Positions 23,430 through 35,270 of a DNA stretch of 64,000 bases are shown here, piece by piece. Made by a program: the position numbers and the translations under genes. A model generated the notes under the pieces. The model made no database searches, had not been told where the DNA came from, and saw only the letters and a program-made list of their open reading frames with translations. Source of the DNA: Yamagishiella unicocca (Eukaryota > Chlorophyta > Chlorophyceae > Chlamydomonadales > Volvocaceae); NCBI GenBank assembly GCA_003116995.1, contig BDSL01000010.1, forward strand, positions 558,001 through 622,000. The letters are read 5' to 3'. Within the stretch, counting starts at the first letter, position 1. Each line of letters starts with the position of its first letter.

Positions 23430-23600
23430 CAGTTGTTGTAACGGCTACAGTGGGTTCCAGACCAAGAGGTAGAACCATCGGGCGCATCGCCTGACACTGA
23501 ACAAGACGGTGGAAACAAATACCGACATGCACCGAAACAAAGGCAAACCACCAGAACACCAAATTGACAGGCCGTAGGCATACAGAGCAGCAGCCAGCAC
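23430..23600 (+). repeat. Interspersed repeat, long copy
   Basis: Core GTTGTTGTAACGGCTACAGT, then the CCAGACCAAGAGGTAGAACC block and CGCCTGACACTGA. The downstream block (CCGACATGCACCGAAACAAA and on) matches the inverted copy at 17433-17615. Confidence 0.85.
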
Positions 23601-24057
23601 CCCAGGGGGAATTTGCACTAGAGGCTCCCCTATCAGGAACTGGCCACCAACCAACCTAACAGCCCAACACCCGACGAACCAGTGAAGCGCCGCAACGATG
23701 CAAACATCGGAACCCGCCACCTCTCATCCCATAGGGCACGGACCCCTAGCAGGGCTCAACACGCCTATATAGCCAGAAAGTATGAAGCACGGGATACCCC
23801 GCTCCCGAAGACAACCCGAGCCGATCAGGAATCCACCAGTACCTCAGCCGGTCCCCCGCACACAAGGCGATTGGCGACAATGTTGCAGTTTTAATGACTA
23901 GGTTCGTATTAATCAGTGGCGCCCACCGATTGTAACAATGTGGCTCATTCATGTATGCGGCTGCTGTGGGGCTGCTGCCGTGGGGCGGCTTTTGCTTGAG
24001 GGGCTGCCGTGCGTGCGTCCGGCGGCGGCTGAGGGGGGCCGTCTGCACACGTCTCCT

Positions 24058-24108
24058 TGGTTCCTCTTGGTCTGGAACCCACTGTAATCGTTACAACAAC
24101 GTCTCCTT
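24058..24108 (-). repeat. Interspersed repeat, truncated copy
   Basis: The minus strand reads GTTGTAACGATTACAGTGGG, then TTCCAGACCAAGAGG, and breaks off there. Confidence 0.8.
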
Positions 24109-25303
24109 ACTTAATTACATGCTATTACCTGTACGCACGGTCGCTTAATGATGATGATGATGTACAGGGATGGATGGATGCATGTGCATTGGCGCTGGAC
24201 TGTACGCACGTGCTGTTGCTACATAGCCACGCTGGCAGTGAAACCTCTTTCTATAGGGTTTCATACAACGCGGTATATCATTCCGATAGAAGTCATGCTG
24301 ACAGTGTGGGCCAAACGGCGGTGCAACGGACACGTCCCCAGACGCTCAAGGGCTCCCTCCAAGCAGCAGGGAAATAAAGGAAGCAGCAGTACGACTAACC
24401 AAAGCCCAGCCAGTGACGAGCGAGCGGGGTCAGGGAGCTTCCAGCATCCCGCCCGTTGCTTCAAAGCGCACCCTGATGCTGCAGCAAACCGAGCCCGCGA
24501 CCCACGGGTCATCAATCACCGTAATTCACTTTCGCCTTGTCGAATGCAAGACCTGCGTTGTAGTAACCGTTACAGAGGGCCTACGTGCAGATATACAGCC
24601 ATTCATCGCAGCGTTATTTGGTATCTACAAACCATGCAACCCACTGTAAGTTCTGTAACCATTACAACAAACAAACCATGCATCGTCGCAACGCTTGCAC
24701 TTTGCTCCACGCTACCTAGTCAAGATGATCCCAGTCAAGATAATTCCAGTCAAGATGATTCCAGTACAGATTACTCATGTACAGCAGCGAGGTGCGTGTA
24801 CGTACACATATTTGTACGGAGGCTGGTCGGCTCCTCCCAGACGGGCGGGGCGACCAGCCCAGGGGTCGCCTGTCAACACACCCCGCCTCGCACTCTGATT
24901 CCGCCGTGCTTGGACCCCAGGCAGGCAAGCATGCGTTGCGCTTATAGGACTCAGCCTCCCACATCGACCGAATCAGCAGAGGTTGCGACAGTCAACTAAG
25001 TAAAGCGCGACAACAGCCGTCAAGTTGTCGTTCCTCCCTCGATCGATCACGCACTTGCTCGCCGCCGAGCGGCTCCAGGGGCAACTACTGCGCAGCAACG
25101 CTTTGATACACACAGACACCATCCACATCTGCCAACTTATTACTTCCCATCACTGTCGGGCGTCGTTGTACGCGCGCCAAGCACCCGCCGGGCCCCACCT
25201 GCTGCGCGTACCACGCACGTACCTCCTCCAAGTCCCTTCCTATATCACGGATTGCACCCACCATCGCCCGGTCGCTCGGTCACCTCGCTCGCCGCACGTC
25301 ACG

Positions 25304-28300
25304 ATGTCACAGTCGACAGCAGGTCAGGGCTTAGGGCCGCCGTCCAAGCGGACGGCCGCCTCCGCCGGCGCTGCTGGGTCCGGGTCCCGCGGCTCAGCGG
25401 CGGGCCCCCAACACCAGCGACCCACGGGTCATCGCGGGAACGCCGCCGCTCAGCAGCAGCCCTGCGTGCCGCGCAGCTCCCGCCGCCCCTCCTCCAGCCT
25501 GCAGTCCCCTCTCTCGAACACCTTCCTGCTGGTCTGGGGGATGCTGCTGCTGCTGGGCCTATCCGTGCGGGTCTCGCAGGCGGCGGCGCCGCCGCCGCCG
25601 CGCGCGGCCTGGAACGGGAACTGGAACGGCGGTGCGAGTGAGGCGACGGCGGCAGCCATGTCTGGGGAGCCCAGGAACGCCTTCACCAGCAGGCTTGTGT
25701 ACGGAACTGGAGCCAATCCCAACCTGGCCTGGTTGACCACCGCTCAGCAGGTAAACCTCTTGAGGCCCCTGCTGGCGAAGCTGTTCGGACCCCGCAGGCC
25801 AGGCGGCGTGATCTTGGTGGCCCCGGACCTGCATCCAAGGGAGGAGCCGGCTCCTGAGGACTCAGCACCGGAACCAAAGCCAATTTCCACGCCCACGCCA
25901 GAAGCTGAGACGCCGACGCCAGCAGCTCCGAAGCCGACGCCAGCTCCGAAGCCGACGCCAGCTCCGAAGCCGACGCCAGCAGCTCCGAAGCCGACGCCAG
26001 CTCCGAAGCCGACGCCAGCTCCGAAGCCGGCGCCAGCAGCTCCGAAGCCGACGCCAGCTCCGAAGCCGACGCCAGCAGCTCCGAAGCCGACGCCAGCTCC
26101 GAAACCGACCCCAGCTCCGAAACCGACGCCAGCTCCGACGCCAGCTCCGAAGCCGACGCCAGCACCTGAGACGCCGACGCCAGCAGCTCAGCAGCCGACG
26201 CCAATTCCGGACCCAGCGCCAGCTCCGAAGCCACCTTCCACGGCACCTGCTGCAACGGAAGACAAGAGTGACGAGGCACCGAGCGGCGGAATCGCGAGCA
26301 ACCTGCCGGGAAGCGGCCTGGCTAAAGATTCCGGCGGCTACTACCGGAATCTCCAGGTAAGGCTGAGGTCGACGAAGCATATGTTGTTTGGGTGGCTTTG
26401 CATTCGCGCACCATACGCTGGCAACCCAATACCCACTGTAACCGTTACAACAACAACCACATGCCTCGGTTCGGCCTCGCCAGCCGGTGTCGGCGATGAA
26501 GCAATCGAGTGTCGCCAGGGAGCGACCGCCCGTCCACAACGCGGGCGGCAGCACAGTGACGATCGCTTAGCTAGGTCACGCCTTCCCGTCTCCCCCGAGC
26601 AGCTCCTGTGCCCACACGGCATCGGGCCATATCACGCGCCCGGCCCGCGCTCCGTCCGTGAACCGCCCCCACCCTCCCGCCTAGCTCGCGCCTCGCCTCG
26701 TTGTTGTAACGGTTACAGTGGGTTCCAGACCAAGAGGTAGAACCACCGGGCCTCGTATGTACATGAGGGCATCACACGCCAGCTGCTGCTGGTCCTGCCG
26801 CTGCCACCGCAACCCCCGCAAGCGCCGGCCTCCGTGCGTCGCTAGTCTCAGCAGCCGCATCAGCCTAGCAGCCAGAATGCACCATGCTCGTAACATGCGT
26901 CTACCCCTTCCGCTTACGTTATTACCCGCACTGTACGACCATGTACGACCATGCGTCGTAGGCTTCGATGCGGCTACCCGCCGTTACGTATGTACCCCTA
27001 GCTTGACAGACGCGCGCAGCCGCCTCCCTCGCTCGCTGCCCATCAACGTACAAAGCGATGGCGACGGTTGCACCTGGCTCACTTCCGTAAACACCGTTAC
27101 TGCAGTTCGTAATAACTGTTACAGTGGGCCCAGACCATAAGACCGTTACTGCACGCGCCTTTGTCCGCATTCCCCGCCACTTGCAGATCAAGTCCGCGAC
27201 CGTGGGCTCCTTGCTGGCGGCGCTGCCGGAGAGCTCCCGTTACCTGCTGCTGGAGCGGCCGCGCAGCAAGACCCACGCGATGACCGCCAGCGTGCTCGAT
27301 TTGGCTACAGGAAAGGTGAGCCGCAAAGCAGTGCGCGCCGGGGCTCACAGTAAAATAAAAATTCTAATTAAAATAAAGACCGATACCGTTAAAAACGCCA
27401 AGCGGATACTGTATCTATCCACGGTCGATAACCATCTGTCCGTCTCTCTCGACGATACCGGGCTCCATCACTCCGTCTCCATCGCTGCGGACCACAACGG
27501 CAGTAGTGGTTGTTGTAACGGTTACAGTAGTGGTACAGTGGTACTGTCTTAGGGAGGGGAAAACGCTTACAATCAGAACTCAGGAGACTGACACTGCGTG
27601 TCTCGACCTCCATCCCTCCTCGCGTTTTATCATTTATCATGCCCTGTCGACCGGTTTTTAACCCACCCACCACCCATCCACCCCCCACGGGTCTTCCTCG
27701 CACCCCCCCACCGCCCGCCACCACCCACCCACCACCCGCGCCCAACACAAATGCACGCACGCACGCAGTCGCGGGCCATGCAGCCTCCGGAGGACCACTT
27801 CTGCGGCGCTGCGGTGATCCTGGAGGACGGCAACCCGCTGCTGGTGGGGGGCCACCTGGGCAACAGCCTGATCGATGATGGGCGCAAATACATCGCGGTG
27901 AGCTAACCAACTAATCGATTGTGTGCAGCCGCTCACCCGTGTGACGTTGCATGCCCACCGGACTGGGTGTAGAATTTATTTGATGCTCGGCAGCTTGAGT
28001 AGGCGAGATCAATGAGCCTCCTTGCTTCTTGCACCTGCCGCCTAGTTAGGATCCTGCCGCCCTGTGCGCGCAGCCGTCATGCATCCTCCCCTTATCCCGG
28101 TGGTCCGCAGCGTCCTCGTTAGGCGATGCGCCCTAGATAGGTTACGCGAGTCATCTATCTGGGAATGGAGTCGCCTGCCACAGCCTTCCAATCAACTTTC
28201 CGCACTCGCAGGTCTTCAATCGGGACACTGAGGAGTTCGAACGCGTGGCGACTATGGAGTGGATGCGGCAAGTTGGTCCAGCTACTGAGGCGGGGACCGA

Positions 28301-31300
28301 CGAAGGGGGAAGGCTGGATCAGTGAGCGTGCACGTATCCTGTAGTAGTATCCGTTACAGTGTTGTTCGAAAAGTTAATAAGACAGGAGAACGAGACGGAG
28401 ATCCTGTGGGGGAGCGGGTGGTAAGAGTGGGCGGTAAGGGCGTGTGGTCCGCCTAGCTACTGGCAGGTAGGTGTACATGGATTGCGGGTCTATCTGAATG
28501 GATCACGTGACGGGTCTATCTGGATGGATCACGTGACGGGTCTATCTATCTGGATGGATCACGTGACGGGTCTATCTGAACGGGTTACCTAACCCCGCCT
28601 GCCGAAGCCACCGCACACGCACGGCACGGCGCCCCAAACACCACCTAGCTAGCTACTCGCGTATGGACGGGTAACCCATGCGTGTGCCCTCACCGCACTG
28701 ACGACTGGATCAGACGACTCCCTCGGCGCATTCACATCTACGTGCGTGCGGCACCTGCTTGGCGCAGGTGGTACCCCACAGCAGCACGGATCTCAGACGA
28801 CGAGGTACGAACCTGCGGAATGCGGACGGCATCGCTTTGGCGTCTCGCACGTTCTTACTTGAACTAAGGGATGCCTTTTCAGTACGGACCGCATCATTTT
28901 AGCACAGCGCGCATCGCCATGGGCGCGGCTGTTTGTTTGTCCGGGGGGTTATACATCATGACCCGCGGCATAAACACGTGTCGAGGCCCTAGGCTCGGCC
29001 GGCAAGCAAGAACATTGACGGAGCTATGCACAGCAAGCGGTGTGCGGTTGTACGTCACGTCCGACCACGTGCCTTGCTAGCGAGGTTTAGGTTCGGCTAA
29101 CTTTCCCTTCTGACGCCTGCTTTACGTTTGCCCTACCTGCTGCCGCTGCTGGTGCACCTCGCCTCGGGGTGGGCGGGGGGGGGGCTCTCCATGACCGCAG
29201 GTCCTGATTGTGGGCGGCACGTCGAAGGTAGGGACGGATGGATGGAAGTAGCGTAGTAGCGGGCTGACAGCGAGCAGGCTCAGCAAGGGCGCCCGCCGCA
29301 ACAGGCGCTCTGCTCGAGCAATTCAACCACTGGCCAGGCCAGCAGGACATGGCGCTCGCGACCGTGGAAAACCACCACAGGCAGCAATCGCGTGACCGGA
29401 ACCGGCGCACGGATCTAGGGCAGGATGATTGTCGATATTCAATTACCATAGCGTCTGCGCGTGCTGCACTGTTGCCGAGTCGCCTGCCCCAAAACATTGC
29501 AAGTGGCACTACTAGTAGGCCACTAGCCTCTGCGCGCGCCATCCAATTCATGGTACTTCGACATTCAGGATTGCTTTTCTATTGCGAAGGGAAAGCATAA
29601 CTGCCTTACTTGCGATACTCGCTAGCTGCCGCGATGGCCGGATCCGGCCGGATTGGATCCAGCTAAAATGATATTCCTTGCTTCCAACAGGCGTCGTCTG
29701 CGCGTCTGCGGCTCCCAAACCTCGGACATTCTAGAAGAATGCATAGCAATAAGTGACACCTGCCCTCCGCAGGCCAACGAAGGCACACCAGCGCCGATGG
29801 CCGAGCTGTGGACTGGGGCCAAGACAGGCGGCAGCTACGGTAGCGTTACGCAGCTGCTTTCGCAACCTCAGAACTTCGTGGAGGCTGCTGGTTCGAACTG
29901 GTATCCCTTCATCGCGCTGCTTCCGAAGGGTGAGCGGCTGTGGAAGTACAACTGCCACCTAGGGGCATGCAGTGGTGCGATTAGACGAGACGGTACATGT
30001 CTCATGTTGAGGTCCACACGCCTGCTTGATATGCTTGTAGGAGTACTCGTAGTAACTGTTACAGTGGGCTCCAGACCCAAACAACCGTTCAGCACTTCGC
30101 ATGCCTGATTGGAAGAGGCGCAGGATGCCACCCGGATGCAGTAACGTGTGACAGTGGGCCCCAGACCGCAAGGTAGAGCCATCGGGCGCATCGTCTGACA
30201 CTGAAAGATACGCAGACAGAAGAACAAATACCCGATCGTGATACGGCAAACCGCCAGAAGCCCGGACAATGGCCCAACGCAAAATCCCCGGGACCAACCA
30301 CCAGGGGGAAATAGCCCAAATGGGCCCCCCTATAACCCTTCCAATGCGGCGGAGTCACAGGGATTTCCCGCTCCCGTAGTCTCCAAGTAGGACACCAACT
30401 GCAGCCAGCAGAGCGCCTGAACAAGCCGAGCAGGAAAACCCCAGCTGAGACCAAAAAATAGTCCCACTCCAACGGGCAATAGTAGTAGGTATAAGTGTCC
30501 TACGAAGTTATGTGTCCAGTTGTTGCCTTACGGTCAACCTCTCCAATGCCTAAGGCCCGGGATTTTAACGGATCCTGCGGATCCTGCAATCTATCCACGC
30601 AGGTCAAGTATTGTGGTGGGGTGATACCGCTGGGTCGCTTACAGATCCCACCAAGGACAAACCTGCCGATCTGCCGCCGCTACCTGACAACATCAAGTGA
30701 GTTTTGTCTCCCCCTTTAAGTCATCCTGACACACCACGTGCAGTACTGCTGCCTTTTACAGCAAAACCTTACCAAACACAGGTCATCCAACGATCACGAT
30801 GGGACTCGAACCCACAATCCCCGCCTTCATCCGAGGGTATCGGAGGGCGATACCTTATCCATTAGGCCACGCGACCTATGTAAAGCGTAGCATATAGATA
30901 TTCCATAACAGGTCGAAGGCATCTAGACAATCCATGTAACGCGGTCATTGTAACGCGGTCTCTCTCAAAAAAAAAAATCCATAAGGGGTCAAAGCCTCGA
31001 GGTCGATGTCTGCGATCTACCAGACACCATTGGTGCCTGAAGAGTAGGAATTCACCATCACTTGGGGAAGTCGTACCACGTTGAAGTAGGGCGCACTTAT
31101 CCTGTCGATCGTGACGACTCAGACAGCCCGGTACAACACCGTAAAGCACCTGAGCCGGAACTTACCTCCCAGCCAGACGGCAAGGCCCCCAGCCGCAGCT
31201 GGCTCGGGGGGTAACCTAGCTGGGCCCCATGTGCCGGTCACCCACCCAGCCAAGGGTAGGTGGGTTTGTTAGTTTTCCTATCTAGGTGCCCCCTCCCCTC

Positions 31301-34300
31301 CGTTATCGGTTATTTTCTTCCTTTTCTGTAACTCCCCTCGAAACCCTGGCGCTTCGTCCCCTGGCAGCTACCGGACGATGTACCCATACACGGCCACGCC
31401 GCTGCTACTTGCTTTCGACCCGCGGAACGGCTATCAAGCGAGGCTGTGCATCTTCGGGGGAGCAGTGAGTAGACGGGTAGTGACGTACATGGCTCCGGCG
31501 GCGGCGGTGCACTAGGAGGGCACCAGCAGGGCGCGGCTAGGAGCGCTCCAGGGCGCGGTCGTCCGTCATTCGTTCATTCCGGAAGACGCGAAGCACCAAC
31601 CAGTGCATGCATACTTAGATTACTTACCGGTATCGTTACGGCATTTGGGATCCACGGGTAGCCCATAGAGTAGTACTGTCCTTATGGTGGACTCCAGGCC
31701 AAAAGGCATAACCACCGGGCACACCGCCAGACACGAAAAGAGACGGAAGAAACAGGAACCCAGACGCACCGCACCGCACCAATGGCGGTGCACCAGGAGG
31801 GCACGCGCTGTACGTAGATTCCTCCTACGGGGAGCCCATACGTTGCGCTATCCTGGTTGGTTAAGCGGTGGTTTGCACCGGTGGCTTGGCCTAGCTGGTT
31901 AACCGGTGGCTTGCCGAGCTCCGCCTGCTGCATAGCCAGATCAGTCTAGAACGAAGACGCCGTTAATGAATAGTTAGGTCGTCCTCAACTAACGGTATGT
32001 GCCATTGATCGCACGCTGTCTGTAATTCGTAAGTTGTGCCCCTCCTCCTTGCTGTAGTGCTTAACTAGTGCTTAACGCCACCTGCTTACTTGCCCAAATA
32101 AACTCGTACCCTCCTCGCTGCTGTCGTAACCTGTTGTAACCAACAGCCGAATCAGGCCGACCCCTCCACCACAGCCGCAAGCAAGGTCCTGCGCCTGGAC
32201 CTACATCAGTGCGACAAGAGCGAGACCGGGTACTGCACCCACGGCTGGAAGGTGGAGGATATGCTCGGGATCGGGCGCGTCATGGGCGACGGTGTCGTAC
32301 TTCCCAACGGCCGAGTTCTGATTGTCAACGGCGCTCAGGTGCGTTCGTCACAGCCATACATTCAATCAACTATCCGTACTTTATAATAATTGTAGTTCCT
32401 CTGCAGATACGTTCTCTTCTTTTCTCATTTGATACATAGTTCTAAGGTGCAACTCGCGTGAGCGCATGCGCGGACTTATTATCGACGGGACCATTTCAAG
32501 CCCGTGTTACGCGTACAGGACACGCCTCCTAAAGCCATGCCTCTCAATTTGTGACGTTGTTGTTGTGACGTGTTGCTTTCAACCTACCTGCCTCTCTGTC
32601 CGCAGAAAGGCATCGCGGGTTACGGCGACAAGCTTTCCAGCAAGGCGAGCAACCCCAACACCGTTTCCCTGCTGTACGACCCGGAGGCGCCGCCGGGGAG
32701 CCGCTTCAAGGTGCAGTTTCGGCACGTGGGTTAGATAGGCAGCTAGCTACCGGGGTGAGGGGTGCGTAAGGGTGGCGCGGTGCGTACGTACCACGGCGCC
32801 TGTTGTGCGAACAACGTTCTGCAACAAGCTCACAGCGACTCTGTTGACGGAGGCATGATCATAATATTTGTTCACCCTCTAAGGAGCATGTATCGGCGCG
32901 ACACAGTGCCTATCTCGTTCGTCTTGTTGATCCTTGCATGCACCTAGCGCCAGCAGCCCGCCACACCGTTAGCCAGCTGGCCTGCATCATTGGTGACAAT
33001 AGTAGTAGCTGCTACTGCTGCCAGGTCTGCTGCTCGCTGTGACAGTTACTGCTAGCTATCAGCAATACTATTGGTGCTTGCGGAGGAAGCTTAATTCCCT
33101 TCAGGGCGGCGGCGGGTGGGCAATTCGCGCCCCTGGCGCTTCGCCCTAGGGCAGCTGCCCCAGGCCGTGCGTGGCGCAGCCCTCTACGACTACTTGCCAG
33201 TGTGGGCTCCAGGCCGTATGGCAGAGCCATCGGGCACATCGCCTGACGCTGAAGGGGGCAAAGGAAGGGACGAGAACCCACGTACCACGTGTGCCTGCTG
33301 CCGGCAGATCGTGGCCCCGTGTGTGCCTGCCTGCCTGCCTGCCTGCTGCCCTTGCAGAAGCTGGCCCCCACGGACATCATCCGGCTGTATCACTCGACCG
33401 CCTGCCTGCACCACACCGGGGAGGTCCTGGTGGCTGGTTGCGACACGTGCGCCAAGTACAAGGGCGCGGTAGGTTTGTACGTAGACGTGACGTGCCCTAG
33501 CTCCTATATTGCTGATACGATAGTTTGCCCGAGTGACGACACTGGCTGGCTGCGTTTGCCCGAGTGACGACACTGGCTGGCTGGCTGCCCTCATTTGCCT
33601 GCAAGGGCTCTCCATCATCAATCAGCAAGCAGGGGGTCCTACATTCGGATTACCCATCTCCCCTGGAGTCCCTCGGCTTGGTAGTAGTAACTGTTGCAGT
33701 GGGCCCCAGATGTCTTGGTCGTAACATAGCACACGTGACGCAAGCGCTTCCTGCTTGTAGCAGCAATAGTAGTAACTGTTGCAGTAGGCCCCAGACCAGA
33801 AGGTGGAGCCATCGGGCGCATCGCCTGACACTGACACTGAAAGAGGCTCAGGAACAAACTTGTGTGCCATCCTCGCGATATGTCGCTGCCGCCAGCTACC
33901 AGCAGTACGTAGTGCTGCCAGTGTGTGCGTGGTTATGGGCCGCGGGCCTGCTGCATGCCCTCCTGTCGAGTATCTGAACGCAAATTAACGTACATACGGC
34001 ACTCAGCCGCTTTTTGCGTGCTGAAACCAACGAACACGTCGTCGCCCTGCTGGCTGCATACACGCTTCGTGCCGCAGCCCGCCCATGTGTCCGGCAGCCC
34101 CGATGGTCTCCTGGAGTACCGAGTTCAGATGGTGGTTCCCATCGATATCGCGGAGGGCGTGGAGCGGCCGCTGATCCTCAAGTACCCCAAAAACCTTTTC
34201 CGTGGAACGTGAGTTTGGTCGGTCCAAGTTATTGCTTGGGTTTGATTGACTGCTAGCTAGCTAGGCGGCCTTCATAGGAACGTAGCAGACCAAGGCAGCT

Positions 34301-35270
34301 GGGGAAATAAAAGACGGATCAGCAGCGTACATACAAACACCCCAGGCGTCTTGCCAGCTAACGAAATGACTGGCGCGCGTGAGACCGACTGTAACCTCCT
34401 GCATGCTTGTGTCCATGTGACCTTCCAATCAACCTACAACCTACTCAACAGTCAACCGACTGAAGAGGGGGGAAAGACGGGCCCTAACGTCAGTATGCGA
34501 TACCCATCGCGCTGTGCATCCCCGCCGCCGGCGAGTCCTCATCAGGACATTCACCGTGGATTACAAGTACGACGTGGGCAAGATCACGGGCGCGTCGCTG
34601 GTGGCGCCGTGCGCTTCGACACATTCTCACAACATGAACCAGCGCGTCATTCTATTGCAGGTATGTCGTAGAAATTACGGTGGACTCCGTACCAGCAGGA
34701 AATAGAGCCAACGAGCTAGCGCTAAATTAATTAGGCGCCGGACTACCGGTATGTGCGCCTAGTCTGGGCTGGAGCCACCCACGCACAGCCGTATGTGTTT
34801 CACGGCAAGCTGCATTACTCAGAACTGCCAGATATGCCCGTCGTCCCCTGTTGCCTAGTTGTTAGGCCCGCCAACTAGGAGCCGTTGCCTGGCAATAGCA
34901 GCTGACGTACGTCGCTGTTCATTAAACGCTTGCAAACGCATGACTGGTATAAAGGGTCATAAGTAAGCTGCAACGTCTTCATTACGATACACTGCCACGT
35001 GTGATGCATCCCCCCGAAGGTTCTACCTCTTGGTCTGGAACCCACTGTAACCGTTACAACAAAATCTCCCCCCACTGTAACCGTTACAACAACAAGAAAA
35101 AAACTCCCCGTTGCGCCGCCCAGCTCAAGGACGCCCCTCAAGGCGGCATAGCCGTGCTGGAAGCCCCGCCTGATGACCTGCCCGCACTGGCACCGCGAGG
35201 CTTCTACATCTTGTTTCTGCTGGGAGTGGACGGCACCTACAGCGAGGGCAAGTGGGTCAAGCTGATGTAG
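25304..35270 (+). CDS. Membrane-anchored glyoxal oxidase-type copper-radical oxidase, 877 residues
   Basis: Fifteen exons close in phase: 25304-26356, 27187-27315, 27769-27897, 28212-28321, 28768-28804, 29201-29227, 29773-29929, 30603-30696, 31368-31464, 32147-32338, 32606-32710, 33358-33468, 34078-34208, 34546-34660, 35124-35270. Residues 73-90 ([16 protein letters not shown]) form a signal anchor or signal peptide. Residues about 185-320 are a Lys/Pro/Thr/Ala stalk of PKPTPA units. The rest is a seven-bladed kelch-like oxidase plus a C-terminal DUF1929-type domain. Family copper/radical residues are all visible: Cys406 (FCGAAV), Tyr476 (QWYPT; other members have RWYPT), Tyr721-His722 (RLYHSTA) and His817 (THSHNMNQR). 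Such enzymes oxidise aldehydes or alcohols with O2 and release H2O2, usually outside the cell; the substrate here is unknown. Exon 6 is only 27 nt. Introns hold many interspersed repeats and an antisense tRNA. Confidence 0.93.
25919..26175 (+). repeat. In-frame 15/18-nt repeats encoding the PKPTPA stalk
   Basis: Roughly a dozen units of CCGAAGCCGACGCCAGCT, some with an extra Ala codon, lie in exon 1 of the oxidase gene. Unit length is a multiple of three, so the array can vary without breaking the frame. Confidence 0.9.
26700..26748 (+). repeat. Interspersed repeat copy in oxidase intron 1
   Basis: Reads GTTGTTGTAACGGTTACAGT, then GGGTTCCAGACCAAGAGGTA, ending GAACCACCGG. A bare inverted head (CCCACTGTAACCGTTACAAC) lies 270 bp upstream, at 26430-26456. 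Confidence 0.85.
27106..27140 (+). repeat. Interspersed repeat fragment in oxidase intron 1
   Basis: Head only: AATAACTGTTACAGTGGGCC followed by CAGACCATAAG, about 45 bp before the exon 2 acceptor. Confidence 0.7.
28475..28585. repeat. 26- to 30-bp tandem repeat in oxidase intron 4
   Basis: About three and a half copies of a unit containing GGATGGATCACGTGACGGGT occur between exons 4 and 5. Each contains the palindrome TCACGTGA. Confidence 0.85.
30046..30080 (+). repeat. Interspersed repeat fragment in oxidase intron 7
   Basis: Head only: GTAGTAACTGTTACAGTGGG followed by CTCCAGACCC. Confidence 0.7.
30136..30460 (+). repeat. Interspersed repeat, long diverged copy in oxidase intron 7
   Basis: Core GACAGTGGGCCCCAGACCGC, then CATCGGGCGCATCGTCTGAC. 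The downstream part shares blocks such as GGCAAACCGCCAGAA with the 23.4-kb copy but is much more diverged. The 3' limit is approximate. Confidence 0.65.
30791..30876 (-). tRNA. tRNA-Arg(CCG) with a 13-nt intron
   Basis: The minus strand folds as a complete cloverleaf. The acceptor stem is GGTCGCG/CGTGATC with G discriminator, the D arm is GCCT...AGGT, the anticodon stem is TCGCC/GGCGG, the variable loop has 5 nt, and the T arm is GTGGG-TTCGAGT-CCCAT. The anticodon loop is C-T-CCG-A, then a 13-nt intron (TACCCTCGGATGA) at the canonical 37/38 position, then A. Within the intron TCGGA can pair with the anticodon region TCCGA, as in other nuclear tRNA introns. Mature length is 73 nt before CCA. 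The gene lies antisense inside intron 8 of the glyoxal oxidase gene (30697-31367). No obvious T-run terminator follows on the minus strand. Confidence 0.9.
31668..31790 (+). repeat. Interspersed repeat, diverged copy in oxidase intron 9
   Basis: Contains GGTGGACTCCAGGCCAAAAG, then CACCGGGCACACCGCCAGAC and a downstream GACGGAAGAAACAGGAACCC block that aligns loosely with the 23.4-kb copy. Confidence 0.6.
33190..33260 (+). repeat. Interspersed repeat copy in oxidase intron 11
   Basis: Reads GTGTGGGCTCCAGGCCGTAT, then GGCAGAGCCATCGGGCACAT and CGCCTGACGCTGAA. The palindromic head is degraded. Confidence 0.75.
33682..33840 (+). repeat. Two adjacent interspersed repeat copies in oxidase intron 12
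   Basis: A truncated copy at 33682-33728 (GTAGTAACTGTTGCAGTGGG) is followed by a fuller copy at 33768-33840 (GTAGTAACTGTTGCAGTAGG, then AGCCATCGGGCGCATCGCCT). The CACTGA end is doubled in the second. Confidence 0.75.
35018..35095 (-). repeat. Interspersed repeat copy with doubled head in oxidase intron 14
   Basis: The minus strand carries two successive heads (GTTGTAACGGTTACAGTGG and again TTGTAACGGTTACAGTGGG). The repeat ends about 28 bp upstream of the last exon's acceptor (35122-35123). Confidence 0.85.

Larger units (their letters stand above)
22451..25303. other. Spacer rich in interspersed repeats upstream of the glyoxal oxidase gene
   Basis: No gene is supported. It contains repeat copies at 22843-22912, 23430-23600 and 24058-24108, and fragments near 24556 and 24645-24675. 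A run of TGATGATGATG lies near 24150. The stretch upstream of the ATG at 25304 is presumed 5' UTR and promoter, but no clear core promoter motif was seen. Confidence 0.6.

Noticed and set aside
25683..26554. Ser/Ala- and Trp/Arg-repeat frames on the minus strand
   Set aside because: They are translations of the reverse complement of the PKPTPA-coding repeat.
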